Assembly: GCF_023161965.1 (NCBI RefSeq)
Contig: NZ_JALNTY010000001.1
Span: forward strand, 124,001-188,000
Length of the DNA stretch: 64,000 nucleotides
Direction: 5' to 3'
From: Anaerosoma tenue
Lineage (GTDB): Bacteria > Actinomycetota > Coriobacteriia > Anaerosomatales > Anaerosomataceae
Below, piece after piece: positions 30,990-40,810 of this stretch. The position numbers and the translations under genes were made by a program. Numbering within the stretch: position 1 is the first letter of the stretch; every line of letters starts with the position of its first letter. Below the pieces are notes generated by a model, which was not told where the DNA came from, did not search any database, and was given only the letters and a program-made list of their open reading frames with translations.

Positions 30990-32204
30990 ATGGGGGGAAC
31001 ATCCGGCCGTATCGCTATGCCATGGGACGATCCGCGTCCCTCACTACCGAGGCACCTCTACGTCCACGTACCGGTATGCCGGTCCAAGTGCGCGTACTGC
31101 GATTTCTACTCCCGCGCCGACCTGGGTACCGGGGACCATCCCCGGCTGGTGCGCCACACGCTGGGACTGCTGCGGGGATGGCTGATACCCGAGGTCCGTC
31201 GTGCCCCGCTGCAGACGTTGTACCTGGGCGGCGGTACCCCCACCGTACTGGGCGACGAGCTCGTGACGCTCATCAAAGGCGTGCAGGCGATGGTCCCCTT
31301 CACCGATGACATCGAGGTGACTGTGGAGGCCAACCCGGAGTCGTTGACGCCGGAGCTTGCGGAGTCGCTCGCCGACGCTGGCGTCACACGCGTGAGCGTA
31401 GGCGTGCAGTCGCTCGACGATGACGCCCTCCGGCGGTTGGACCGCCGGCATGACAGCGCATCCGCCCTGGCTGCGCTCCGCTCGGTCGCCGAGGCCGGCA
31501 TGCAGCCTTCGGCCGATCTGATGTGCGGCATCCCCGGCGTGAGCGCCGATACATGGGAGCGCTCGCTCGAGGGCGTGGTGGAGGCCGGCGCGGTGCACGT
31601 GTCGGTGTATCCGCTCACGGTGGAGCAGGGGACGCCGTTGGCCGCGCGGATCGCCGCCGGTACGGCCGACGCTCCCGATGAGGACGCGGTCGTGGACGGC
31701 ATGGACGCCGCCGCCCGCTCGCTCGGGACGTTCGGGTTCGAACGGTACGAGGTGGCGAACTACGCGATGCCCGGACACCGGTCGCGGCACAACACCGCCT
31801 ACTGGACGGGACGCCCGTATATCGGGGTGGGTGGCGGTGCGCACGGGATGCTCGACGTGGCGCATGCGCAGGCGTGCACGCTCGCTCCCGACGATGGCCG
31901 TGACGTGGCCCGCGTCCGCTACTCATACGTGAGCGACCCGTTCCCGGGCGACCAGCCCTCGCCGCTCGCATCGCTCGAGTTGCTGACGGTGCTCGACGCC
32001 GCCCGCGAGGACGCGATGCTCGGCATGCGGATGACGGATGGTATCGATGAAGGGGTCGCGGAACGCGCCGGGGTGACTGATGTGATGCGGTCGCTTGCCG
32101 ATGACGGGCTGGTGAGCCACGACGATGGCAGGTGGCGGCCGACCGCGCGTGGCTGGCTTCTCGGCAACGAGGTCTTCGGGCGCATCTGGAACGCCGGGCG
32201 CTGA
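30990..32204 (+). CDS. hemW: HemW-like radical SAM protein (haem chaperone)
   Basis: Radical SAM protein of the HemN/HemW family. The 404 residues show the SAM [4Fe-4S] motif CRSKCAYC (C30, C34, C37), YLGGGTPT, the GVQSLDD strand, and a C-terminal HemN_C winged region. HemW proteins bind haem and pass it to acceptors; they lack coproporphyrinogen oxidase activity. The Cys-x3-Cys-x2-Cys motif without a fourth cysteine two residues later fits HemW rather than HemN. ATG 30990 follows AAGGGGG (30978-30984). A haem chaperone beside multihaem cytochromes is suggestive, but lepA-hemW adjacency is ancient. Confidence 0.9.
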   Translation: MGGTSGRIAMPWDDPRPSLPRHLYVHVPVCRSKCAYCDFYSRADLGTGDHPRLVRHTLGLLRGWLIPEVRRAPLQTLYLGGGTPTVLGDELVTLIKGVQAMVPFTDDIEVTVEANPESLTPELAESLADAGVTRVSVGVQSLDDDALRRLDRRHDSASALAALRSVAEAGMQPSADLMCGIPGVSADTWERSLEGVVEAGAVHVSVYPLTVEQGTPLAARIAAGTADAPDEDAVVDGMDAAARSLGTFGFERYEVANYAMPGHRSRHNTAYWTGRPYIGVGGGAHGMLDVAHAQACTLAPDDGRDVARVRYSYVSDPFPGDQPSPLASLELLTVLDAAREDAMLGMRMTDGIDEGVAERAGVTDVMRSLADDGLVSHDDGRWRPTARGWLLGNEVFGRIWNAGR

Positions 32205-32234
32205 TCGGCGATGCAGGGCGCGTGCCCTGCCGGT

Positions 32235-32263
32235 TTGACCCCCGGAATCACGCGCCCTATCAT
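32235..32263 (+). promoter_or_regulatory. hrcA promoter
   Basis: TTGACC (32235-32240), 17-nt spacer, TATCAT (32258-32263). One of the clearest sigma-A type promoters in the window. Confidence 0.8.
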
Positions 32264-32266
32264 CGT

Positions 32267-32293
32267 TTGGCACTCGGGAGGCGTGAGTGCCAG
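32267..32293 (+). promoter_or_regulatory. CIRCE operator (HrcA binding site)
   Basis: TTGGCACTC-N9-GAGTGCCAG, two substitutions from each consensus arm of TTAGCACTC-N9-GAGTGCTAA. It starts 3 nt after the -10 element and runs into the hrcA SD, so HrcA should repress its own operon, as is known for this family. Confidence 0.9.
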
Positions 32294-32301
32294 GAGGCCA
32301 G

Positions 32302-33324
32302 ATGCTGAACGACCGCCGGCGGAGCGTGCTGTCCGCCCTTGTAGACGAATACGTGGCGAGCGTGCAGCCCGTTGGATCGAAAGTGCTCGTGCAGCGCTAC
32401 GGGTTGGGCTGCAGCCCGGCCACCGTGCGATCCGAGTTGGCGGCCCTCGAAGAGACGGGGTACGTCTTCCAGCCGCACGTCTCGGCGGGCAGGATCCCCA
32501 CTGACAGCGGGTACCGGGCGTATGTGGACGATGTAGTCCGGCCGCGGGTGATGGGCCTTCCGGCCCCTGAGGTCGAGCGTATCAGGCGCCACTACGAGAC
32601 CGTAGAGCGTGAGCTCGGCGAGGTGTTGCACGAGACGTCCACGCTGTTGTCGCGGCTCACGTCGTACGTGGCGGTGGTGGTCGCGCCCACCCTGCGGCGC
32701 GCCCGCATCAGGCGCGTGACGCTGGTGCCGCTGTCGCTCCGCAGGGCGCTGGTGGTCGTGGTCACCGACTCGGGTCAGGTGGCCGATCGCGCCATGGAGT
32801 TCGAGGCCGATGTCACGCCCGAGGAGCTCAGCGCGGTGGAAGCGTACCTGTCAGGCACGCTCGACGGTGCGGTGGGCGCCGGCGCCGAGTCGGTCCGCGA
32901 ACGCATCGGGCAGATGTCGGGTCGCGAATCGGCGATCGCGCTTAGGGCGGTCGACGAGGTGCTCGACTGCCTCGCCGAGGCGGATGCCGACCGGGTGCTG
33001 ACCGGCGGTGTGTCGGCGCTGCTCGCACATCCGGAGTTCAGCGATCCGGCGATGGTGCGGCCGCTGCTGGTGTTGCTGGAGGACGGGCTGTCGATGCTGC
33101 AGGTGCTCACCGATGTGATGCGCACGCCCGACGTGGAAGTGCGCATCGGTCACGAGAACCCGTCGGTCGCGCTCGGGCATACGAGCTTCGTGGCCGCCCG
33201 CTACGGTGACGATGAGATGGGCGGTGTGGTGGGCGTGATCGGGCCCACGCGTATGGACTACCGGCGCGCGATGTCGGCGGTGAAGACGGTGTCCGACACG
33301 CTTTCCGGCGTGCTGGACGCATAA
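32302..33324 (+). CDS. hrcA: Heat-shock repressor HrcA
   Basis: Winged-helix repressor of chaperone genes that binds CIRCE. The 340 residues have the N-terminal DNA-binding domain (RRRSVLSALVDEYVASVQPVGSKVLVQRYGLGCSPATVRSELAALEETGYVFQPHVSAGRIPTDSGYR split over the family blocks) and the C-terminal GAF-like dimerisation region. ATG 32302 follows AGGAGG (32292-32297); GTG 32287 is in frame but lies in the operator. A CIRCE site overlaps the leader. grpE and dnaK, usually next to hrcA, are absent; dnaJ follows directly. Confidence 0.95.
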   Translation: MLNDRRRSVLSALVDEYVASVQPVGSKVLVQRYGLGCSPATVRSELAALEETGYVFQPHVSAGRIPTDSGYRAYVDDVVRPRVMGLPAPEVERIRRHYETVERELGEVLHETSTLLSRLTSYVAVVVAPTLRRARIRRVTLVPLSLRRALVVVVTDSGQVADRAMEFEADVTPEELSAVEAYLSGTLDGAVGAGAESVRERIGQMSGRESAIALRAVDEVLDCLAEADADRVLTGGVSALLAHPEFSDPAMVRPLLVLLEDGLSMLQVLTDVMRTPDVEVRIGHENPSVALGHTSFVAARYGDDEMGGVVGVIGPTRMDYRRAMSAVKTVSDTLSGVLDA

Positions 33325-33345
33325 GAGGAGAAGAGAGGCTGCTAC

Positions 33346-34455
33346 GTGGGTTCTGAGGACTACTACACGCTGCTCGGCGTGGACCGGGATGCGAGCGCGG
33401 AAGAGATCAAGCGGGCGTTCCGCAAGCGGGCACGTGAGACGCACCCCGATGTGAACGGGGGCGATGGCGCCGAGGAGACGTTCAAGCGCATAAACGAGGC
33501 GTACGAGGTGCTGTCCGATCCCGACAAGCGCGCGCGCTACGACCGCTTCGGCACCGCCGATCCGCGGGCCGGCGGCTATGGACAGGACTTCAGCGGGGAC
33601 TTCTTCGGCATGGACGACCTGTTCAGCGTCTTCTTCGGTGGCGTGCGCGGCGCGGCGAACCGGCCGAACCCCAACGGGCGTGACCTTCGCACCCAGGCGA
33701 GCGTCACGTTGGAGGACGCGGGTGCGGGGGTGGAGAAGGACGTGACCGTCACGCGCCTCACCACCTGCGCCACGTGCAGCGGGTCGGGCGCTGCCGAGGG
33801 GGGCGAGGTGCGCACCTGCCCCACGTGTCACGGCACCGGTCAGCAGCGCACACAGCGGCGCACGATACTCGGCGTGATGGAGAGCATGTCGCCGTGCGGG
33901 ACGTGTGGCGCAACGGGGTCTGTGATCGACAAGCCGTGTCCCGCCTGTGGCGGGCAGGGCCGCACCAACGAGACCGAGACGGTGCGGGTGAGCGTGCCGG
34001 CAGGCGTGCCCGACGGCTACACGCTGCGCATCCCCGGCAAGGGGGAAGCCGGCGTGCGAGGCGCCCGTGCTGGCGACCTGCTGGTGACGATCAGGGTGCT
34101 GCCGCACGAGTTCCTGCACCGCGAGGGCAACGACCTCCACGTGATGGCGGGCGTCAACATCGCGCAGGCGTCGCTCGGAGGGCGCATCGTGGTTCCCGGG
34201 CTCGACGGCGACGTGGAGGTGCCGTTCGGCGGCGGCGTGCACACCGGCGACGTGGTACGTGTGAAGGGCAAGGGCATGCCGCGCATGGACGGCGGCCGGG
34301 GTGACTTCATGGTGCACCTGGACGTCCTCGCTCCCAAGAAGCTCACTAAACGTCAGCGGGAGTTGCTGGAGGAGCTCGGCGAGAGCATGGGCACCGGCAG
34401 CAAGGGCGACGACCGCACGCCGCTCTCCAAGATCCGCGACTGGCTCGGCGCCTGA
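33346..34455 (+). CDS. dnaJ: Chaperone DnaJ
   Basis: Hsp40 co-chaperone that stimulates DnaK. Order over 369 residues: J-domain with HPD (about 33-35), a short Gly/Phe stretch, the zinc domain with four CxxCxGxG-type repeats (CATCSGSG, CPTCHGTG, CGTCGATG, CPACGGQG; about 142-206), and two C-terminal substrate domains. Start GTG 33346 is 21 nt after hrcA, in the same CIRCE-controlled unit. The third repeat is CGTCGATG rather than strict CxxCxGxG, a common variant. Confidence 0.95.
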   Translation: MGSEDYYTLLGVDRDASAEEIKRAFRKRARETHPDVNGGDGAEETFKRINEAYEVLSDPDKRARYDRFGTADPRAGGYGQDFSGDFFGMDDLFSVFFGGVRGAANRPNPNGRDLRTQASVTLEDAGAGVEKDVTVTRLTTCATCSGSGAAEGGEVRTCPTCHGTGQQRTQRRTILGVMESMSPCGTCGATGSVIDKPCPACGGQGRTNETETVRVSVPAGVPDGYTLRIPGKGEAGVRGARAGDLLVTIRVLPHEFLHREGNDLHVMAGVNIAQASLGGRIVVPGLDGDVEVPFGGGVHTGDVVRVKGKGMPRMDGGRGDFMVHLDVLAPKKLTKRQRELLEELGESMGTGSKGDDRTPLSKIRDWLGA

Positions 34456-34471
34456 GCGCCGTGATGTCCCG

Positions 34472-35227
34472 ATGACGCTGCACCGGTTCTTCATCAGCGC
34501 TCCCGTGCCTGATGGTGGCGGCGTGGTGCCGCTCTCCGCCGAGGACGTGCACCACCTGAAGGACGTGCTGCGTCTGGGGCAGGGTGACGAGATCATCGTG
34601 GTGGCCGCAGGCGAGGCCGTGCGCGTGCGCCTCGCGCACGTGGGCGAGACCGTGGAAGGCGCGCCGGTGGGCGTGGTGCCCGGCGGAGCGTCGTTCGGCG
34701 TGACGCTGGTGCAGGGCCTCGCCAAGGGCGAGAAGATGGACGCCGTGGTCCGCCAGGCCACGGAGATCGGCGTCTCACGGATCGTGCCGTTGGCGAGCGA
34801 GCGCAGCGTGGTGCGGCTCGACGAACGTCGCGCCGCGGCGCGGCTGGAGCGGTGGCGCAGGATCGCTACCGAGGCGGCGAAGCAGTCGCAGCGCGCAGGG
34901 GTGCCGGAGATCGCTCCTGTCAGCAACATCGAAGGACTGCCCGGGGAGCTCGGCGGCGCGCGCATGTTCGTGTGCTGGGAGGATGCCGAAGACGCACCGG
35001 GTATCGACGCCGCCATCACAGACGCCGCGCTCGACCCGGCCACCCCGGTAGCGGTGGTGGTGGGCCCCGAGGGCGGCTTCACCGCCGAGGAGGTGCGCGA
35101 GATGGTGGGCCGTGGCGCGGTGACCGTGTCGCTCGGCTCCACCGTGTTGCGTACCGAGACCGCAGGCGTGGTGGCCGCTGCTCTCGCGATCCACGCACGC
35201 GGCGGTCTGGGTGGGCGCGGTGAGTGA
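34472..35227 (+). CDS. rsmE: 16S rRNA m3U1498 methyltransferase RsmE
   Basis: SAM-dependent SPOUT methyltransferase that modifies U1498 of 16S rRNA. The 251 residues show the N-terminal PUA-like part (HRFFISAPVP...VHHLKDVLRLGQGDEI) and the SPOUT knot with VVVGPEGGFTAEEVREM, LGSTVLRTETAGVVAAALA. ATG 34472 gives the normal start; the longer frame to 34301 is a shadow of dnaJ. The dnaJ-rsmE-mtaB order is conserved with Firmicutes, although prmA, usually between dnaJ and rsmE, is missing. Confidence 0.95.
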   Translation: MTLHRFFISAPVPDGGGVVPLSAEDVHHLKDVLRLGQGDEIIVVAAGEAVRVRLAHVGETVEGAPVGVVPGGASFGVTLVQGLAKGEKMDAVVRQATEIGVSRIVPLASERSVVRLDERRAAARLERWRRIATEAAKQSQRAGVPEIAPVSNIEGLPGELGGARMFVCWEDAEDAPGIDAAITDAALDPATPVAVVVGPEGGFTAEEVREMVGRGAVTVSLGSTVLRTETAGVVAAALAIHARGGLGGRGE

Positions 35228-36506
35228 GCGCGATCAGGACGCCGCCCGCACCGTTGCGTTCGTGACGCTGGGCTGCAAGGTCAACCAGGCCGAGTCGGAC
35301 GCGTTCGCCGCAGCGGTGCCCGTCGGGAGTGTGGCGCGCGATCCCGCCGAGGCCGACGTGATCGTGGTCAACACCTGCACGGTCACGGGGGAGGCCGACC
35401 ACAAGGCGCGCAAGGCGGTGCGGCATGCACTGAGGCATCCCCGGCGGCCGACGGTGCTCGTCACCGGGTGCCTTGCGGCGCTCGACGCCGCGGGGCTCCA
35501 GGCGTTGGGCGACCGCGTGATCGCCGAGCCCGACAAGACTCGCGTGAGCCGGCGTGTTCGGGAGCTCACGGGCGCCGGGCGGGTGGCGACCGACGACGCC
35601 TCACCCGTCACGCGAAGGTCCCGGGTGCAGCTGAAGATCCAGGACGGCTGCGACGCCTTCTGCACCTACTGCATCGTGCCGTACGCCCGTGGCGTGCCAC
35701 GTGCGGTACCGCTCGGCGAGGTCGTGGCGGAGGCCGAGCGGCTCGCCGCGTCGGGTGTGGCCGAGGTGGTGCTGACCGGCATCAACATCGGCCGATATGA
35801 CGATCGCGGCGCGCGTCTGGCGGACGTGCTCAGGGCTGTTGCGGCCACCGGCATCCCGCGCGTGCGTCTTTCGAGCATCGAGCCGCGCGACGTGGACGAG
35901 ACGCTCCTCGCCACCGCCGCTGAAACGCCGTCGTTCTGCCGCCATCTGCACATCGCGCTGCAGTCGGGGAGCGACAGCGTGCTGCGCCGCATGGGACGCC
36001 CGTATACGTCGGCGGAGTATCTGGGCGTGCTCGACCGCGTACGCGCGGCCCTGCCGGGTGTGGCGATCTCCACCGACGTGATCGCCGGCTTCCCGGGTGA
36101 GGACGAGCGCGAGCACGAGGAATCCCTCGCGATGGTGGAGGAAGCGGGGTTCTCACGGTTGCACGTGTTCCGGTACTCGGCGAGGGCGGGAACCCCTGCG
36201 GCCGAGATGCCCGGGCAGGTCGCTCCCGTCGAGCGCTCCCGACGGGCGGCGGAACTCCGAGAGGTGGGAGCGCGTCTTATGGGCGAGATGGCGCTCTCCT
36301 GGGCAGGCCGCGAGGCGGAGGTGCTCGTGGAGCGCGTGAGGGGCGAGGGCGAAGCGGGACCGCGCGTGGTGGAGGGCACCACCCGTGAGTACCTGCGCGT
36401 CTACGCACCGCATCCTGTAGCCTCGGCTGGCGAGCTGGTGACCGTGCGGTTACAGGCGCCGAGCGGGCCTGGCGCGGTGCCCGGCATGATAGAATCGCGC
36501 TGGTAA
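35220..36506 (+). CDS. mtaB: tRNA t6A37 methylthiotransferase MtaB
   Basis: Radical SAM enzyme that adds a methylthio group to t6A at position 37 of ANN-decoding tRNAs. It has the UPF0004 domain with three cysteines (LGCKVNQAE, VNTCTVT, TGCLA), the radical SAM motif CDAFCTYC, and a C-terminal TRAM-like region, 428 residues in all. The shorter VNTCTVTGEADHK block separates it from MiaB. GTG 35220 overlaps the rsmE stop by 8 nt; GTG 35211 is also in frame. A small GNRA-loop hairpin (AGACC-GGAA-GGTCT) follows in the 62-nt gap to phoH. Confidence 0.92.
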   Translation: MSERDQDAARTVAFVTLGCKVNQAESDAFAAAVPVGSVARDPAEADVIVVNTCTVTGEADHKARKAVRHALRHPRRPTVLVTGCLAALDAAGLQALGDRVIAEPDKTRVSRRVRELTGAGRVATDDASPVTRRSRVQLKIQDGCDAFCTYCIVPYARGVPRAVPLGEVVAEAERLAASGVAEVVLTGINIGRYDDRGARLADVLRAVAATGIPRVRLSSIEPRDVDETLLATAAETPSFCRHLHIALQSGSDSVLRRMGRPYTSAEYLGVLDRVRAALPGVAISTDVIAGFPGEDEREHEESLAMVEEAGFSRLHVFRYSARAGTPAAEMPGQVAPVERSRRAAELREVGARLMGEMALSWAGREAEVLVERVRGEGEAGPRVVEGTTREYLRVYAPHPVASAGELVTVRLQAPSGPGAVPGMIESRW

Positions 36507-36568
36507 CGGCACGTGAGGGCGCGAGAGACCGGAAGGTCTGACGAAGGGGAAGCGCAGGTACCATCAAC

Positions 36569-37538
<970 letters not shown>

Positions 37539-37552
<14 letters not shown>

Positions 37553-39668
37553 CGGCCACTTCATCAACCGGCTGCGGCGATTCTGGCCGCGGACCGGGCC
37601 GCTCTCCACGAGCGTGGGCAAGCGCGTGGTGCTTGGGATCATCGTGATCATCCTCGCGGGGATCCCGCTCGCGGTGCGTGTAGTCCCGCTCGGCCTTCAA
37701 GAGGGCAAGCCCGCTCCTCGCACGTTCCGGGCTCCGCGGTCGGTGCAGTATGTGGACGAGTCGGCCACGCAGGCGCTTCGAGAGGCCGCCGCCGACGCCG
37801 TGGGCCCGGTCTACCGCTTCGACCAGGACGCGCAGTCCGAGGCGCGGCGCGGGATCGTCGAGCTGTTCTCGGCGGTGAGCTCGGTGAGGGCGTCGTACAG
37901 CGACGACACGACGATGCAGGTGGAGGTGCTCGGGCGCGGATACGCGTCGCAGCTCGACACGGCCACGGTCAAGGCCATCGTGGCGTTGCCCGACGACTCC
38001 CTGGAGACCGCGGCGCACAACACCGAGGGCCTCGTGAGCAGCATCCTGTCGGGGCGCATCCAGGAGGGCGACCTCCAGGCCGCGCGCGACCAGCTCGCGC
38101 AGAGCGCCGACCTCATACCGTTCACGCTTGCCGAGCGCTACGTGGTCATCTCGGTGGGCAACGAGTTCATACAGCCCACCGTGACCGTGGATGAGGCCGC
38201 CACCGAACGGGCGCGCACGGAGGCGATCGAGCGGGTGGCGCCGGTGGTGACGTACGTCCAGGAAGGCGAGAACATCGTCGAGAAGGGCGACGTCGTCACC
38301 AGCCGGGACATCGAGCTCGTGCGGACGCTGGGCGGTCTCGAGCAGGGTACCGACGCCGCCTCGGTGATCGCCGGCGTCGTGCTGATGTCGGTCCTGATCG
38401 CGTTCTCGGGCTGGTACTGGGCGGCGTTCCACGAGGCGTTGTGGAGCCGCATGCGCGACCTCGTGCTCCTATCCACGCTTCTGCTCGGCATGATGTACGC
38501 CACCCGGCTCACGTCGCTGCTGGCGCCGGAGATCTCGCCGTACCTGATGCCGGTGCCGCTGGTGGGCATCCTGGGTACGCTGCTCGTCGGTCCGCGACCC
38601 GCCGTTCTCGTCACGCTGATGAGCACCGTTGCGGCGCTCCTGCTTGGTTTCGCCGGTGGGGCGCAGGCCGTTGCCGCGCTCGTGTCCAGCGTGGCCGGCA
38701 TCGTGCTCACGTCGCGGTTGCGCCGCCGCTCCGACATGTTCACGGTGGGCGCGCTCGTGATGCTGGTGCTCGGCGTGGTCTCGTTCGGCGCGTCGCTCGC
38801 ATCGGGCAACGAGCTCGCCGACTCGCTGGTCTCCGGCGGTTACGGCGTCATCGGCGGCCTGGTGACCGCGGTCCTGATGGTCGGCTCGCTGCCGTTCTTC
38901 GAGTCCATCTTCGGCATCAGCACCGACGTCACGCTGCTCGAGCTCGGCAGTCCCAGCCATCCGCTGCTGCGGCGGTTGATGACCGAGGCGCCGGGCACGT
39001 ACTCGCACTCGGTCATGACCGCCAACCTGGCCGAGACGGCCGCGGAGGCGATGGGCGCCAATCCGCTGCTCGCTCGAGCGGGAGCGTACTTCCACGACAT
39101 CGGGAAGGTCCGCCGCCCGGCGTTCTTCGTGGAGAACCAGGCGGGCGGCACGAATCCTCACGACCGCACGTCGCCGTCTCTGTCGGCACGGATCATCACG
39201 GCCCATGTGCGTGAGGGCGTGGAGCTGGCCGAGGAGTACAAGCTGCCCCAGGAGGTCGTGGACATCGTTCGCGAGCACCACGGCACCACCGTGGTGTCGT
39301 ACTTCTACGACAAGGCGAGCAAGAAGGGCGGCCCCGTGGTCGAGGCCGACTACCGGTACGACGGACGCCGGCCCCACACGCCGGAAGCGGCGCTGGTGAT
39401 GCTGGCCGATTCGGCCGAGGCCGCCGTGCGTACGCTGGAGGACCCCACGCCGGAGCGCATCGAGGAGATGGTCCGCCGGATCGTGCGGAACAAGATCGCC
39501 GACCGCCAGCTCGACGAGTCGGCGCTCACGCTCAAGGACATCGAGACCGCGACGATGGTCTACACACGGATGCTCTCAAGCGTCTATCATCCGCGTGTCG
39601 AGTATCCCGAGCCAGCCGAGAAGAGGGTGGAAGATGCTGGTCAGCACGGTGAGCCACAGAGAGCCTGA
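37539..39668 (+). CDS. 7TMR-HDED/HD membrane phosphodiesterase (PgpH/YqfF-like)
   Basis: A 709-residue membrane protein: N-terminal helix (about 23-42), a large extracytoplasmic 7TMR-HDED domain (about 50-265), a block of about seven helices (275-475), then a cytoplasmic HD domain with YFHDIGKV (H519, D520) and a distant REHHGTT. PgpH homologues in Listeria hydrolyse cyclic di-AMP; that activity is inferred from family membership. ATG 37539 overlaps phoH by 14 nt. A GAGGAG is 22 nt upstream, so coupling to phoH translation is likely. Confidence 0.9.
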
Positions 39669-40077
39669 GCCGCTGGACCTTGGCGCGTTCGAGCGGCTCG
39701 CCCGGTTCGCGCTCACGATGGAGGGCGTGCCCGAGGGGACCGAGCTCTCGATCGCGCTCGTGGAAGAAGACGAGATGACCCGCCTCAACGTGCAGTATCG
39801 CGGGGTCGAGGGTCCCACAGACGTTCTGTCGTTCGGCTGCGACGAACCGTGCCCCACGCCGGGCGACGAGCCGATCACGCTGGGCGACGTGGTGATCGCC
39901 CCGGGTGTGGCCGAGCGCCAGGCCGAGAGTCTCGGGCACAGCGTGGAGCACGAGCTCGACGTGCTGCTCGTGCACGGCGTGCTGCATCTGCTCGGCTACG
40001 ACCACGAGGCGGACGAGGACGCCGCCGTGATGGAGGGGCGCCAGTCGGCGATCCTCGACGCGTATGCCGCAGAGTAG
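39634..40077 (+). CDS. ybeY: Endoribonuclease YbeY
   Basis: Zinc-dependent RNase for 16S rRNA 3' maturation and quality control. The 147 residues have the metal site HGVLHLLGYDH (H114, H118, H124) and the preceding TDVLSF block. ATG 39634 follows AGAGGGTGGAAG; the open frame to 39595 is shadow of the upstream gene. It overlaps the end of the HD gene by 35 nt. Confidence 0.95.
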   Translation: MLVSTVSHREPEPLDLGAFERLARFALTMEGVPEGTELSIALVEEDEMTRLNVQYRGVEGPTDVLSFGCDEPCPTPGDEPITLGDVVIAPGVAERQAESLGHSVEHELDVLLVHGVLHLLGYDHEADEDAAVMEGRQSAILDAYAAE

Positions 40078-40080
40078 GCG

Positions 40081-40785
40081 ATGATGCGCAGCCGTTCGCT
40101 CCTGTGGAGCTTCAACTACGCGATCGAGGGCATCGTGTACGCGCTGCGGACGCAGCGCAACATGCGCATACACGTGGCCGCGGCGCTGCTCGTGCTCGGC
40201 GGGTCGCTGTTCTTCAGGATCTCGCGCCTCGAGTTCATCGCGGTGCTGTTCGCCATCGTCTTCGTGTTCGTGGCCGAGCTGGTCAACACCGCCGTGGAGG
40301 CGGCCGTGGACGTTGCCACGCAAAGCTTCGACCCGATCGCCAAGGTGGCCAAGGATGTGGCCGCGGGCGCCGTCTTCGTGGCGTCGGTGAACGCAGTGGT
40401 GGTGGGGTACGTGGTCTTCTTCGCGCCGATCGGAACGGCCGGCGAGTTCCTCCTTACCCGCGTGCGGCAGACCCCCACGCACGTGACCATCATCGCCCTG
40501 CTCCTCACTTCGCTCGGCGTGCTGGTGGGCAAGGCGATCACGCGCAAAGGCACGTACATGCGTGGCGGGTGGCCATCGGGGCACACCGCCACCGCGGCGG
40601 CGGCAGCCACGGCTATCGCGTATATCAGCGAGAGCGCCGGGATCGGCGCCCTCGCGGCATTCATCGCGTTCCTCGTGGGGCAGAGCCGCGTTGAGAACGG
40701 TGCGCATACCTGGCCGCAGGTGATCGTGGGCGGCGTGCTCGGCTTCCTCATCACCACGGCCGTGTTTCAGGTATCGTGGGTATGA
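40081..40785 (+). CDS. DgkA-type lipid kinase fused to PAP2 phosphatase
   Basis: A 234-residue membrane protein with two domains. Residues 1-115 are DgkA-like (small Gram-positive undecaprenol/diacylglycerol kinase; ELVNTAVEAAVD is the active-site stretch). Residues 130-234 are PAP2-like, with PSGHTA from residue 165 and SRVENGAH for the second catalytic histidine; the first PAP2 motif (KxxxxxxRP) is weak. A kinase and a phosphatase acting on the same kind of lipid are thus joined in one chain. It takes the dgkA place between ybeY and cdd. ATG 40081 or 40084. Confidence 0.88.
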   Translation: MMRSRSLLWSFNYAIEGIVYALRTQRNMRIHVAAALLVLGGSLFFRISRLEFIAVLFAIVFVFVAELVNTAVEAAVDVATQSFDPIAKVAKDVAAGAVFVASVNAVVVGYVVFFAPIGTAGEFLLTRVRQTPTHVTIIALLLTSLGVLVGKAITRKGTYMRGGWPSGHTATAAAAATAIAYISESAGIGALAAFIAFLVGQSRVENGAHTWPQVIVGGVLGFLITTAVFQVSWV

Positions 40786-40810
40786 GCCTGAGGAGGTCGG
40801 TGATACCCGT

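Noticed and set aside
32851-35142. Minus-strand ORF of 763 codons opposite hrcA-dnaJ-rsmE
   Set aside because: Spans three well-supported sense genes and has no family similarity.
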